Source of the DNA: Geobacter sp.
Lineage (GTDB): Bacteria > Desulfobacterota > Desulfuromonadia > Geobacterales > Pseudopelobacteraceae
Direction: 5' to 3'
NCBI GenBank assembly: GCA_003574895.1
Contig: PJFB01000014.1
Coordinates: 62,001 to 126,000, forward strand
Length of the DNA stretch: 64,000 nucleotides
The translations under genes were made by a program, and so were the position numbers. Position 1 is the first letter of the stretch. The number at the start of each line of letters is the position of its first letter. The notes beneath the pieces were generated by a model that made no database searches, had not been told where the DNA came from, and saw nothing but the letters and a program-made list of their open reading frames with translations. Below are positions 47,968-57,029 of the stretch, one piece after another.

Positions 47968-49092
47968 ATGGCATTAAAATTGGGCGAAATACTGCTGAAG
48001 GAAAAGATGATCACCGCCGGGCAGTTGGAAGAGGCGCTCAAAAATCAGATGATCTACGGCATCAAGCTGGGGAGCAGTCTGATCGAGATGGGTTATGTGG
48101 ATGAAGAGGCCCTGGCGAACCTGTTGAGCAGCAAGCTGGGAGTTCCCTGCGTAAGCCGCCGGGAGTTGCTGAACATCCCCAATGAGGTCATCCGGAAACT
48201 CCCAAGGGACTTGGTGGAAAAATATCATGTCGTGCCTTTCAAGCATGAACGCAACCGGATAAGCGTAGCCATGGCCGATCCGACCGATTTCATGGCCATT
48301 GAGGAAATCGGTTTCGTCACCGGCCATGTGATCCAGCCCTACATTGCTCCGGATGTGCTTGTATCACGGGCCTTGGCCAAGTTTTACAATATCAGCAGCG
48401 CCGAGGCGCGCTACCAGCAGGTGGCCGATATTGGGCGGAGAATGCGCGATGCGCACCCGGCGGCGCCGGCAACCATCACCATTCCCACCTTTTCAGAGAC
48501 CGGTGAGCTGCTGAACGTCACCATCCCGGCCGAATTCGAAGGATTTGCCAGTCTGCCGTACGATGGGCCCGAAGATATCTACCAGCCCATGGAATATATG
48601 GAAAAATACACCGTGGACCGGCTTTCAACGGACTTTGCGGCAGCCCGCAACCGCGACGATGTTGCCAATGTGTTCATTACCTACCTGGGACAGGAATTCA
48701 CCGTTGGGGCGCTTTTTATCGTGCGAGGCAATGCCGCTGTCGGTTGGCGCGGCGTGAGCGGCAAAGAGAAAATAGCCGGCTTTGGGGATTTGAGCCTGCT
48801 TCTCAGCAAACCATCGGTACTGCGGGATGTTGTCGAAAGCAGGTACTATGCCATGGGTGCTTTGATCAATACCCCTGAGAACAGTCAGATTCTCAAGGCC
48901 CTGAACATTGCTGCCGAGACACCGCTTCTGGTGCTCCCGATCATCATGCTCAATAAGGTGGTGGCGGCGGTGTTGGTTTCGGCCGACATGGATGCGCTGG
49001 GTGCAAGGCTGGCCGAGCTGCAGAAGCTTGTCAGGAAGGCTTCGATGGCATTCGAGATGCTGATTCTGAAGAACAAGATATTAATGACATGA
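47968..49092 (+). CDS. GspE N-terminal-domain protein without ATPase
   Basis: Protein of 374 residues. The first ~150 residues are a T2SSE_N (MshEN-like) domain: LKLGEILLKEKMITAGQLEE, LGSSLIEMGYVDEEALANLL and VVPFKHERNRISVAMADPTD. No Walker motifs follow. The C-terminal ~200 residues look like a GAF-type fold (FTVGALFIVRGNAAVGWRGV) but this is uncertain. MshEN domains in some ATPases bind cyclic di-GMP, so a regulatory role at the gsp machinery is possible. ATG at 47968 is preferred; one three codons earlier is equally open. The stop overlaps nadD. Confidence 0.75.
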   Translation: MALKLGEILLKEKMITAGQLEEALKNQMIYGIKLGSSLIEMGYVDEEALANLLSSKLGVPCVSRRELLNIPNEVIRKLPRDLVEKYHVVPFKHERNRISVAMADPTDFMAIEEIGFVTGHVIQPYIAPDVLVSRALAKFYNISSAEARYQQVADIGRRMRDAHPAAPATITIPTFSETGELLNVTIPAEFEGFASLPYDGPEDIYQPMEYMEKYTVDRLSTDFAAARNRDDVANVFITYLGQEFTVGALFIVRGNAAVGWRGVSGKEKIAGFGDLSLLLSKPSVLRDVVESRYYAMGALINTPENSQILKALNIAAETPLLVLPIIMLNKVVAAVLVSADMDALGARLAELQKLVRKASMAFEMLILKNKILMT

Positions 49093-49739
49093 AAATCGGC
49101 CTGATGGGCGGCACATTCAACCCGGTACATCTGGCCCACCTGCGCATCGCCGAGGAGGCCAGGGAGTTGTGCGCCCTTGACCGGGTGCTGTTCATTCCGG
49201 CCGCTGATCCGCCCCACAAGCCGCTGGCAGGCGAGGTGCCCTTTGCCAGGCGTTACGAGATGGTCAGGCTGGCCATTGCCGGCAATCCGGCCTTCGGGAT
49301 TTCGGATATAGAGGGGAAGCGTGGCGGCAAGTCCTACTCCATCGATACCATCGCCAGCTTCAGAGCCGCTCATCCCGATGACCGGCTGTTCTTCATCATC
49401 GGCAGCGATTCCTTCCTGGAGATCGGCTTGTGGTACCGTTTTGCCGAGATCTTCCGGTCGTGCGGCCTGATCGTTGTGGAGCGTCCCGGCTGCCCGGTGG
49501 GTGACCCTCTGGCGGCCCTGCCGATTGCCATCCGGGGCGAGTTCGTCTATAATGACGCGGCCAACTGTCTGGAACATGAATCGGGCCAGGAAGTGCACTT
49601 TATGAAGGGATGCCCGCTGGATATTTCATCCACCGATATCCGCCGCCTGGTTGCGACAGGGCAATCCATAACCTACCTCGTCCCACCGGATGTGGAGACG
49701 TATATCAATGAGCAGAGGATCTATAACGAATGCCGATAA
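49089..49739 (+). CDS. nadD: Nicotinate-nucleotide adenylyltransferase
   Basis: NAD-synthesis enzyme of 216 residues that adenylates nicotinate mononucleotide. GLMGGTFNPVHLAHLRIAEE carries the nucleotidyltransferase GxFxxxHxxH motif, and MKGCPLDISSTDIRRLV the late ISSTxIR motif. It is followed, with an overlap, by rsfS, the common nadD-rsfS-rlmH order. Confidence 0.96.
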   Translation: MKIGLMGGTFNPVHLAHLRIAEEARELCALDRVLFIPAADPPHKPLAGEVPFARRYEMVRLAIAGNPAFGISDIEGKRGGKSYSIDTIASFRAAHPDDRLFFIIGSDSFLEIGLWYRFAEIFRSCGLIVVERPGCPVGDPLAALPIAIRGEFVYNDAANCLEHESGQEVHFMKGCPLDISSTDIRRLVATGQSITYLVPPDVETYINEQRIYNECR

Positions 49740-50143
49740 AAAAAACGCAAGCAGCAGAGAAACCAACCCTTAGCGCCACAGAGAGGGCATTGAAGTGCGC
49801 CGCACTGGCATTCGACAAGAAGGCTTTCGACATCCGCGCCCTGGATATCTCCAAGGTTTCCTCCATCGCCGATTACCTGGTGATAGCCTCGGGAAACTCG
49901 GACAAGCAGAATCAGGCCATTGCCGACAGCATCCGCAGCGGTCTCAAGAAGTTCGGCAAGGTCAACGATATCGAGGGGCTGAGCGAAGGGAAGTGGATCG
50001 TGATGGATTACGGCGATGTGCTGGTCCACATTTTTCATGAGCCGCTTCGGCACTACTACGACCTGGACGGGTTATGGAAGTTGGCGCCGGAGTTGGAGTT
50101 GCCCAAGGCGATACGCGAGGCGCACAAGGAAAGCGATTTTTGA
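49730..50143 (+). CDS. rsfS: Ribosomal silencing factor RsfS
   Basis: Protein of 137 residues that binds L14 and blocks subunit joining under starvation. Family motifs KKAFDIRALDISKVSSIADY, LVIASGNSDKQNQAIAD and WIVMDYGDVLVHIFHEPLR are all present. The N-terminal ~17 residues are polar and variable. It overlaps nadD by 10 bases and rlmH by 4. Confidence 0.96.
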   Translation: MPIKKTQAAEKPTLSATERALKCAALAFDKKAFDIRALDISKVSSIADYLVIASGNSDKQNQAIADSIRSGLKKFGKVNDIEGLSEGKWIVMDYGDVLVHIFHEPLRHYYDLDGLWKLAPELELPKAIREAHKESDF

Positions 50144-50598
50144 AACTCCGCGTTCTGTGGGTCGGCAAGAGCAGGGAAGCCTGGGTCAAGGAGGCGCTGG
50201 CCGACTACTCCGGACGCATCCGCCATTACAACCCCCTGGAGCTGTGCGAGGTGCGGGACGAGAAGGGCGCCGGGGCCGAGGAGATGCGGCGTCGCGAGTG
50301 CGAGCGGCTGGAAAGGCAGATCCCGCCCAACGCCATCCTGGTGCTGCTGGATGAACGGGGCGAGCAGCTTGATTCGCCCGGCCTGGCGGCCCTGATCGGC
50401 AAGCAGCGCGATGCCGGCATCGGCGAGATGGTCTTTGTCATCGGCGGGGCCTACGGCTTTTCCGAGGAATTCCGCCGGCGGGGCCGGCTGCTTTCCCTCT
50501 CCCGGATGACCTTTACCCACCAGATGGTGCGGGTGTTCCTGCTGGAGCAGCTCTACCGGGCGTTCACCATCCTGAACAATGAGCCTTATCATCATTAA
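50140..50598 (+). CDS. rlmH: 23S rRNA (pseudouridine1915-N3)-methyltransferase RlmH
   Basis: SPOUT-class methyltransferase of 152 residues. It begins MKLRVLWVGKSREAWVKEAL from a TTG start overlapping the rsfS stop (TTGA). The knot motifs FVIGGAYGFSEEFRRRG and LSLSRMTFTHQMVRVFLLEQ and the ending EQLYRAFTILNNEPYHH are diagnostic. An in-frame upstream ATG at 50074 lies within rsfS and adds unrelated residues. Confidence 0.96.
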   Translation: MKLRVLWVGKSREAWVKEALADYSGRIRHYNPLELCEVRDEKGAGAEEMRRRECERLERQIPPNAILVLLDERGEQLDSPGLAALIGKQRDAGIGEMVFVIGGAYGFSEEFRRRGRLLSLSRMTFTHQMVRVFLLEQLYRAFTILNNEPYHH

Positions 50599-50692
50599 GC
50601 GCAATGCGGCACATCTTCTGAACTAACAGGGATGAAGGGGATATATCTAGCCAGTTGTAGTTTTTCCTGAGTAGCACTAAATTTGCCGCTAC

Positions 50693-50782
50693 TGTCATTC
50701 CGGCAGGCTTTAAGCCGGAATCCAGATGTTAAACTGATAGAAAAACATGGATCCCCGATAGAACCATTCGGGGATGACACCT
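50693..50782. repeat. Compound palindromic repeat, copy B
   Basis: Same structure as 47842-47932, with the identical run GTCATTCCGGCAGGCTTTAA and the same CATGGATCCCCGAT and ATTCGGGGATGACACCT blocks. It fills much of the 270-base spacer between rlmH and gpmI, which holds no gene. Confidence 0.88.
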
Positions 50783-50868
50783 TATTGCGGGAGATCAGTA
50801 CTAATCAGGTCGTTTTTTGGGGTTGTTATCCTGTCCATCCCATGTATCCCTGTGAAAAGGACTCTTAC

Positions 50869-52404
50869 ATGAAAAAACCACTTCTCCTGATGATCCTGGA
50901 CGGCTGGGGGTTCAACAGCAACCCGGCCCACAATGCCGTTGCCCTGGCCAAGACCCCCAACCTGGACGGCCTGCTGGCGGAGTTTCCCCACGAACAGATC
51001 CAGACCTCGGGCATGGCCGTGGGGCTGCCCGACGGCCAGATGGGCAATTCCGAGGTGGGGCACCTCAATATCGGCGCCGGCCGGGTCGTCTACCAGGACC
51101 TGACCCGTATCAGCAAGTCCATTGTTGACGGCGATTTCTTCACCAACCCGGTGCTGTTGGACTGTATTACCCGGACAAAGGCCAAGGGCGGCCGGTTGCA
51201 CCTGGCCGGGCTGCTGTCAGACGGCGGGGTGCACTCCCACAATACCCACATCTATGCCCTGCTGGAACTGGCCAAGCGCGAGGGGGTGAAGGAGGTCTTC
51301 GTGCACTGCCTGCTGGACGGCCGCGACACCCCACCCCAGAGCGGCGCAGACTACCTGGCGCAGCTGGAGGCGGAGATTGCGCGGATCGGCATCGGCCAGG
51401 TTGCCACGGTCATGGGGCGCTACTACGCCATGGACCGCGACAACCGCTGGGAACGGGTCGAGAAGGCCTACAATGCCCTGGTGTGCGGCGAAGGGGAATG
51501 CCGCGCCTCCTCCAAAGAGGCCATCGAGCAGAGCTACGCCGTTGGCGTGCATGACGAGTTCGTGGTTCCCTGCGTGATCTGTCGGGACAACGCCCCTGTG
51601 GGGACAATCAGGGACAACGACGGCTTCATCTTCTTCAACTTCCGCTCCGACCGGGCCCGGGAGATCACCCGTGCCGTGGCCCTGGACGGCTTCGACGGTT
51701 TCCAGCGCCACTGCCGGCCCAAGCTGGCCGGGTATGTCTGCATGACCGAATACGATGCCACCTTTGGTCTGCCCATTGCCTTTGCCCAGGAAGAGCTGAC
51801 CAATATCCTGGGTGGCGTGCTGGGTGGGGCCGGGCTCAAACAGTTGCGCATTGCCGAGACCGAGAAATACGCCCACGTGACCTTTTTCTTCAACGGCGGC
51901 GTGGAGACCCCTTTCCCTGGCGAAGAGCGCTGCCTGATTCCATCTCCCAAGGAGGTGGCCACCTATGACCAGAAGCCGGAGATGAGCGCCTATGCGGTCA
52001 CCGAAGAGCTTTTGTCCCGCATCGACAGCGACGCCTATGACGTGATTGTCCTCAATTTCGCCAACTGCGACATGGTGGGCCACACCGGTATCGAGGAGGC
52101 GGCGATCCGCGCGGTGGAGGCCGTGGATGCCTGCGTGGGGCGGCTCGTGGCCAAGGTGCGCGCCAAGGGGGGCGCGGCGCTGATCACCGCCGACCATGGC
52201 AATGCCGAGCAGATGACCGATGAAACCGGCGGCCCCCATACGGCCCATACCTGCAACCCGGTCTGGCTGGTCCTGGTGGACGATTCCCGCAAGGGGGCCA
52301 AGCTGCGCACCGACGGGAGGCTGGCGGATATCGCGCCGACCATGCTGGACATGCTGGGCCTGGCGCAGCCCAGGGAGATGACCGGGAAGAGCCTGCTGGC
52401 TTGA
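50869..52404 (+). CDS. gpmI: 2,3-bisphosphoglycerate-independent phosphoglycerate mutase
   Basis: Manganese-dependent glycolytic enzyme of 511 residues in the alkaline-phosphatase superfamily. [15 protein letters not shown] supplies the first metal ligand and [17 protein letters not shown] the catalytic serine (Ser61). [20 protein letters not shown] and [20 protein letters not shown] hold further metal ligands. The start is ATG at 50869 after AAAGGACTCTTAC; the longer open frame runs through the palindromic repeat. Confidence 0.97.
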   Translation: MKKPLLLMILDGWGFNSNPAHNAVALAKTPNLDGLLAEFPHEQIQTSGMAVGLPDGQMGNSEVGHLNIGAGRVVYQDLTRISKSIVDGDFFTNPVLLDCITRTKAKGGRLHLAGLLSDGGVHSHNTHIYALLELAKREGVKEVFVHCLLDGRDTPPQSGADYLAQLEAEIARIGIGQVATVMGRYYAMDRDNRWERVEKAYNALVCGEGECRASSKEAIEQSYAVGVHDEFVVPCVICRDNAPVGTIRDNDGFIFFNFRSDRAREITRAVALDGFDGFQRHCRPKLAGYVCMTEYDATFGLPIAFAQEELTNILGGVLGGAGLKQLRIAETEKYAHVTFFFNGGVETPFPGEERCLIPSPKEVATYDQKPEMSAYAVTEELLSRIDSDAYDVIVLNFANCDMVGHTGIEEAAIRAVEAVDACVGRLVAKVRAKGGAALITADHGNAEQMTDETGGPHTAHTCNPVWLVLVDDSRKGAKLRTDGRLADIAPTMLDMLGLAQPREMTGKSLLA

Positions 52405-52427
52405 CATAGAAATAGAAAGGATTGCCC

Positions 52428-53090
52428 ATGAAAACAGCAAAGATCCCTGCGACCAACCAGGAGTTCCCCATCGGCAAGATTGTCTGCCTGGCGCGCAACT
52501 ATGCCGAACATGCCAGGGAGCTGGGCAACGAGACCCCGGCCAGCCCGGTGCTGTTCATGAAACCCGCTTCGGCGGTGATCTCCGATGGCGAGGCGGTCAG
52601 GATTCCCGCCTATTCCCGGGAGTGCCACTACGAGGTGGAACTGGCGGTGCTGATCGGCAAGACGGCCTGCAAGGTCTCCATTGACCAGGCCATGGCCCAT
52701 GTGGCCGGTTACGGGGTGGCCATCGACATGACCCTGCGTGACGTGCAGAACCAGCTCAAGTCCAAGGGGCTCCCCTGGGAGATTGCCAAGGGGTTTGACA
52801 CCTCCTGCCCGCTCTCGCCCTTTGTTCCGGCCGCCTCGGTGGCTGATCCCCATGGCCTGCGGCTTTGCCTCGGCGTCAATGGCGAAGCGCGCCAGGACGG
52901 CACCTCGGCCGACATGATCCATCGCGTGCCCCAAATCGTGTCCTACATCTCCGGCATCTTCACCCTGGAACCGGGTGATGTCATTCTGACCGGCACCCCG
53001 GCAGGCGTGGGCCAGGTCCAGGCAGGTGATGTCATGGAGGCCGGCATCTCGGGGGTCGGCACGCTGAAAATCCCCGTCAGTCAGGGCTGA
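52428..53090 (+). CDS. Fumarylacetoacetate hydrolase family protein (acylpyruvase-like)
   Basis: Metal-dependent hydrolase or decarboxylase of 220 residues. KIVCLARNYAEHARELGNE opens the fold. ECHYEVELAVLIGKTA carries the metal-binding glutamates, and AIDMTLRDVQNQLKSKGLPW with GDVILTGTPAGVGQVQAGDV completes it. The closest general type is YcgM/FAHD1 acylpyruvase, but substrate cannot be fixed. ATG at 52428 follows AAAGGATTGCCC. Confidence 0.88.
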   Translation: MKTAKIPATNQEFPIGKIVCLARNYAEHARELGNETPASPVLFMKPASAVISDGEAVRIPAYSRECHYEVELAVLIGKTACKVSIDQAMAHVAGYGVAIDMTLRDVQNQLKSKGLPWEIAKGFDTSCPLSPFVPAASVADPHGLRLCLGVNGEARQDGTSADMIHRVPQIVSYISGIFTLEPGDVILTGTPAGVGQVQAGDVMEAGISGVGTLKIPVSQG

Positions 53091-53156
53091 TTCGAGGCCG
53101 GGAAGAATTGCGGCGGCATTCCTCCCTGGGCACACTTTCCTCGTGTAGGTAGCACA

Positions 53157-54368
53157 ATGGTCAGGCAAAACCATTTGAAGCAGAAAAAACGGTTGCCGCG
53201 GATCATACGCCTGCTCAGGCGGATGCGCCCGGCAAGCATGCCGGCCACTTTCCGGCACAACCGGGTAGTGCTTTGTCCCGACGGCCCCGGGTTCTTCCGC
53301 TCACTGTTTGCCGCGATCCGTTCGGCGGAACGCTTTATCCTCATCGAATACTATCTTATCCGCAACGATCTCATCGGCTCCGCTTTGGCCGATGAGCTGG
53401 CTGCTGCCGTCAAGCGTGGCGTGCGGGTCCTCCTGATCTACGATTATATCGGCAGTGTCGAAACCCCGGCCTCCTACTTCAAAAATCTTTCCCAGCGCGG
53501 AATCGAGCTGATCTCGTTCAATATGCCCTCTTTCCGGCGCGGCGTGGGGTGGTTCGACAAGCGCGACCACCGTAAGATGACTGTGATTGACGGGACCCTG
53601 GCCTTTTTGGGGGGCTTCAACATTGGTGATGAATACGCCGGGATCGTGGCCCAGCCGCTCCGTTTCCGTGATGTCGGTTTCAGCATCAGCGGCAGCGCGG
53701 TAGGCGAACTTGTCCGCATCTTCCGTGAAACCTGGCAAATGGAGCGGAGGGAAGTCCCGGATCTGCCGGAACAACCGCTCTCGGAGCGTGACGAAACCCG
53801 CACTTTCCGACGGCGCGGACAGTCGAACGTCAATATTGTCAGTGGCGGCCCCCACCACCGCAGTTCCTATATTCGTAATGCCTTCCTGGTCAGCATTGCC
53901 TCCGCATCGGAAGAAATCATCATTGCCACTCCCTATTTTGTGCCCGGTCCCCGTCTGATACGTTCCCTGTTGCGTGCCGCCAGGCGGGGCGTGCTGGTAA
54001 GGCTGTTGCTGCCGGCGCGCAGCGATGTGCCCCTGGTGCGCATTTTGGGGCGTAGTTTTTATGGTCCCCTTCTCAAGGAAGGAATCGAAATCCGCGAACT
54101 GGAGCGGGAAATTCTACACTCCAAGGTCATGCTGATTGACGGTGAACGGACTGTTATCGGCTCGGCCAATTTTGACCAGCGCAGCTTCCATAGAAATTTC
54201 GAGATTAACGGCATCATCGATAGCAGTGCTTTTGGGGGGCAGATTCGCGGGATGCTGTTGGAGGATTTTAGGGGTTCACGGGTAATAACGCTGGCGGACC
54301 ATGAACGGCGGGGATTTGTAACCCGCTTTATGGAGAGGGTAATCAAACTGTTTAGCTGGTTCATGTAG
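53157..54368 (+). CDS. Phospholipase D-family cardiolipin synthase (ClsB-like)
   Basis: Protein of 403 residues with two HKD motifs: DHRKMTVIDGTLAFLGGFN near residue 140 and LHSKVMLIDGERTVIGSANF near 325. It lacks the two N-terminal membrane helices of ClsA, so it resembles the ClsB type, which joins phosphatidylglycerol with another phospholipid. A C-terminal hydrophobic tail (VIKLFSWFM) may aid membrane contact. It stands alone between two convergent or unrelated genes. Confidence 0.88.
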   Translation: MVRQNHLKQKKRLPRIIRLLRRMRPASMPATFRHNRVVLCPDGPGFFRSLFAAIRSAERFILIEYYLIRNDLIGSALADELAAAVKRGVRVLLIYDYIGSVETPASYFKNLSQRGIELISFNMPSFRRGVGWFDKRDHRKMTVIDGTLAFLGGFNIGDEYAGIVAQPLRFRDVGFSISGSAVGELVRIFRETWQMERREVPDLPEQPLSERDETRTFRRRGQSNVNIVSGGPHHRSSYIRNAFLVSIASASEEIIIATPYFVPGPRLIRSLLRAARRGVLVRLLLPARSDVPLVRILGRSFYGPLLKEGIEIRELEREILHSKVMLIDGERTVIGSANFDQRSFHRNFEINGIIDSSAFGGQIRGMLLEDFRGSRVITLADHERRGFVTRFMERVIKLFSWFM

Positions 54369-54475
54369 GTGTCTTCAAGATCAAAGGTAAATCTCGAAGC
54401 AATCTTGAGGTTGATAAAAGGTTTAGATCTAGAGATGGCCTGTCTGCTCAGTAGACGGATGCGCTGTGCTTCATC

Positions 54476-55558
54476 CTAGCTGTTTTCTAAAAAGCGGCTC
54501 TTGAGCAGCAGCACCCGGAACCAGACCCGGACAGCGGCCGCAGTGGCCATATCCATCAGCGGGTTGCGGGTGTGCCGCTCCAGGTGCCGGTGGTAGAAGT
54601 TGATCCAGAAGGAATCCACCTCGTCCGCCCCTTTATTGAGCCGGAAGGCGCGGCGCACGTCCAGCCAAAAGAAAAGTTGCCAGATGTTGGCTGCCACGTG
54701 CCGGCCGGTTGCCAGCCAGAAGGCGCGGCGCCATTTGGGGCCTTGCTTTGCCAATTGCAGACGGATGCCCTCCAGGAGCGGCCAGAGCCGTAACCGGCCG
54801 GTTGCGGCATGGCATTGGTAGAGGTTGGGCAGGATGGCGAAGAACTCGTCCCAGCCAACAATAGAGTTGTTGACGATAATGGCATTGACGACCTGCCGTG
54901 GGGCCAGCCCTTCTGTCTCGAACCTGCGGGCAGAGGTGCTGATCCGTTCGGGCAGCAGCAGCCAGTTGCCATGCCGTGCTATAAGCGCCGCTAACCTGAC
55001 ATCCTCGTAAAAAGGGAGCGTGGTGTCAAAACCGCCCAGGCACCTGAAGAAAGTGGGGGTCAACATGAACCCCTGGTCGCCGCGGATGCAGTCGGTGCGC
55101 TCGAGTCGGGTCTTGGCCTCGTAAAAGAAGTATGCCAGCGACGGCGCGCTGTTGCTGCGGCGGAAACTGAGCCCAAAGCGCGCCGCAAAAGGTATTGTAC
55201 CGAGCACGGCAAGGTGTTTCCTGAAGGCGGCAACAGCCAGGTTCAGGGTATCCGGCGCGGTAAAGCGGCTGTCGGCATGCAGGAACAACAACAGCTCGCC
55301 CTTGGCTTGCCGGGCGCCGGCATTCATCTGGACTCCCCGGCCGCGCGGTGTCCGGATCGTATTTACCGTGAAGGGGCGATTTAGCACCAAATCCGCTGCC
55401 ATTGGCAGGGTAGCGTCACTGGAACCGCCATCGCAGAGGATCAGTTCATGGCGTATCCCTCGCTGCTGTGCGAGGTTCTCGAAAAGATCCGGCAGTTCGG
55501 CGGCTTCGTTCAAAACCGGCACGATGATGGATAGTTCGATGGCTGGCTCTTGTTGCAT
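54476..55558 (-). CDS. Family 2 glycosyltransferase (TIGR04283-like) with C-terminal extension
   Basis: Glycosyltransferase of 360 residues. The N-terminal 220 residues carry LSIIVPVLNEAAELPDLFEN, LCDGGSSDATLPMA, RGRGVQMNAGARQAKGELLL and FLHADSRF, the pattern of TIGR04283-type enzymes. IRGDQGFMLTPTFFRCLGGF is the acceptor-side motif. The last ~135 residues have hydrophobic, aromatic segments with no recognised domain. A palindromic repeat lies upstream. Substrate unknown. Confidence 0.82.
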   Translation of the reverse strand: MQQEPAIELSIIVPVLNEAAELPDLFENLAQQRGIRHELILCDGGSSDATLPMAADLVLNRPFTVNTIRTPRGRGVQMNAGARQAKGELLLFLHADSRFTAPDTLNLAVAAFRKHLAVLGTIPFAARFGLSFRRSNSAPSLAYFFYEAKTRLERTDCIRGDQGFMLTPTFFRCLGGFDTTLPFYEDVRLAALIARHGNWLLLPERISTSARRFETEGLAPRQVVNAIIVNNSIVGWDEFFAILPNLYQCHAATGRLRLWPLLEGIRLQLAKQGPKWRRAFWLATGRHVAANIWQLFFWLDVRRAFRLNKGADEVDSFWINFYHRHLERHTRNPLMDMATAAAVRVWFRVLLLKSRFLENS

Positions 55559-55608
55559 TAAAGACTCCGGGGGTATCTATTCAGCACCATCTGATGGCTT
55601 AAAGTCTC

Positions 55609-55685
55609 TGTCATCCCCGAATGTTTCTGTCGGGGATCCACGACACTAAAATCTGGATTCCCGATAAAACCCTCGGGAATGACAA
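55609..55685. repeat. Compound palindromic repeat, copy C (inverted, diverged)
   Basis: TGTCATCCCCGAATG and TCGGGGATCCA form one hairpin, and TGGATTCCCGA with TCGGGAATGACA the other. The order is the reverse of copies A and B and the sequence has diverged. It lies in the ~300-base spacer between the divergent glycosyltransferase and TatD genes. Confidence 0.8.
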
Positions 55686-55857
55686 CTTTTTATTATTGTG
55701 CTTACTTTTAAAACAAAGAAATTCGGGTCGTATGAAACAGAATAAACGCTTTTGATTTTGCCGTTATCCGTTTTTATCCTTTAGGCCCCTTGGGTCCCTC
55801 CATCCCTGTTAAAATAAAAGATTTTTCTTATAGTTACTTCCGGGGGAATGAAAAGCA

Positions 55858-56661
55858 GTGTATCCAAACCAGCCGCATTTGCAAACCGAAGATATGCCGG
55901 TCCTGATCGATACCCATTGCCACCTGGACCAGGAGGTTTTCTCCTCCCGGCTGCCGGAGATACTGGCGGCCGCGCGCCAAGCCGGGGTCACGGACTTCGT
56001 GGTGCCCGGGGTGCATCCCGCCGACTGGGAGCGGATGGCGGCCCTTGCCAGTGGCCAGGATCGCGTCTTCCCAGCCTTCGGTGTCCATCCCATGCACGCC
56101 GACCTGGTGGATGACGCTTTGCTTGTCCGCCTGGAATCGCTTGCCAGAAGCGGTATCGCCATCGGAGAGATCGGCCTGGACCCCACCTACCCCATCCCCC
56201 TTGTGGTGCAGGAACACGCCTTCCGGCAGCAGCTCCGCCTGGCTATGTTCCTGGGACTGCCGGTGCTGATTCACTGCAGGAAGTCTTTTCAGCGGACACT
56301 CCAGATACTCTTGGAGGAAAAATGCGGCCAAATCAGGGGGATCATGCATGCCTTTTCCGGTTCGGTGGAGATGGCCCGTGAATTCATCCGCTTGGGCTTC
56401 CTCATCTCCCTCTCCGGCACGGTCACCTGGACAAACGCTGTCCGTCCCCTCAGGCTGGCGCGAGAACTTCCCCTGGATGCCCTGGTGCTGGAGACCGACT
56501 CCCCTGACATGACCCCCCAGACCTTTCGGGGTCAGCCGAACCAGCCGGCCTACCTGGCCGAGGTCCTGCGGTGCGTGGCACAGTGCCGCAACGATGCCCT
56601 CCTTGATGTGGCCAGGCAGACCACCGCCAATGCCAAATCTGTGTTAGGCGGTCTGGGCTGA
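55858..56661 (+). CDS. TatD-family metal-dependent deoxyribonuclease
   Basis: TIM-barrel hydrolase of 267 residues. Metal-binding motifs are LIDTHCHLDQEVF, IAIGEIGLDPTYP, PVLIHCRKSFQRT, GIMHAFSGSVEMA and LVLETDSPDMTPQTFRG, all typical of TatD DNases, which act in DNA repair and turnover. The start is uncertain: GTG at 55858 is used here, but ATG at 55894 (MPVLIDTHCHLD) matches the usual family start and may be correct. Confidence 0.92.
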   Translation: MYPNQPHLQTEDMPVLIDTHCHLDQEVFSSRLPEILAAARQAGVTDFVVPGVHPADWERMAALASGQDRVFPAFGVHPMHADLVDDALLVRLESLARSGIAIGEIGLDPTYPIPLVVQEHAFRQQLRLAMFLGLPVLIHCRKSFQRTLQILLEEKCGQIRGIMHAFSGSVEMAREFIRLGFLISLSGTVTWTNAVRPLRLARELPLDALVLETDSPDMTPQTFRGQPNQPAYLAEVLRCVAQCRNDALLDVARQTTANAKSVLGGLG

Positions 56662-57029
56662 TATCTAACTACTTAATACATTAGCATTAATTCACTTAAA
56701 GTACACTATTCCGGTATACAATTAATCCGACAGGTTGTCTTAAAATTTTACACCACAATCCGGCCGGCTCACCTGAATTTCCACTGCACCAAAAAACAAA
56801 CCCAAATATATCCAGCTAGTTAATGAGATTTGCTAATTGTGCGATAAATCGGCACAAAACATGAACTCTGCCACAGTGAAAGGCAAAGATCGTTCATTGC
56901 AATATTTGTATCCGCAGTAGCAGGTGGAACAACCAGCCCTAAGGGGAGGTGATGTTGTTTACATTATGGCCCACGTAATATCTTAGAGAAGTAGATTCTA
57001 ATAGCTGCTGCACAATTAAGGAGGCAACC
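56662..57029. promoter_or_regulatory. 368-bp AT-rich leader region before the multicopper oxidase gene
   Basis: No gene is seen. The region is much more AT-rich than the flanking genes. A possible promoter is TTTACA near 56959 with a poor -10 about 17 bases on. The stretch 56875-56965 (around GTGAAAGGCAAAGATCG and CCAGCCCTAAGGGGAGG) could fold, but it does not match a riboswitch class I know. A good ribosome binding site, AAGGAGGCAACC, precedes the start. Confidence 0.4.

Noticed and set aside
51217-52440. Open frame of 407 codons on the minus strand opposite gpmI
   Set aside because: A shadow of the conserved gpmI frame, with a His/Gly-rich translation typical of antisense reading.
56875-56965. 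Possible GEMM-type cyclic dinucleotide riboswitch before the multicopper oxidase
   Set aside because: An AAAGGCAAAG string is present, but the conserved downstream GEMM core (GACGCAAAGCC-like) and the tetraloop-receptor pairing are not found.
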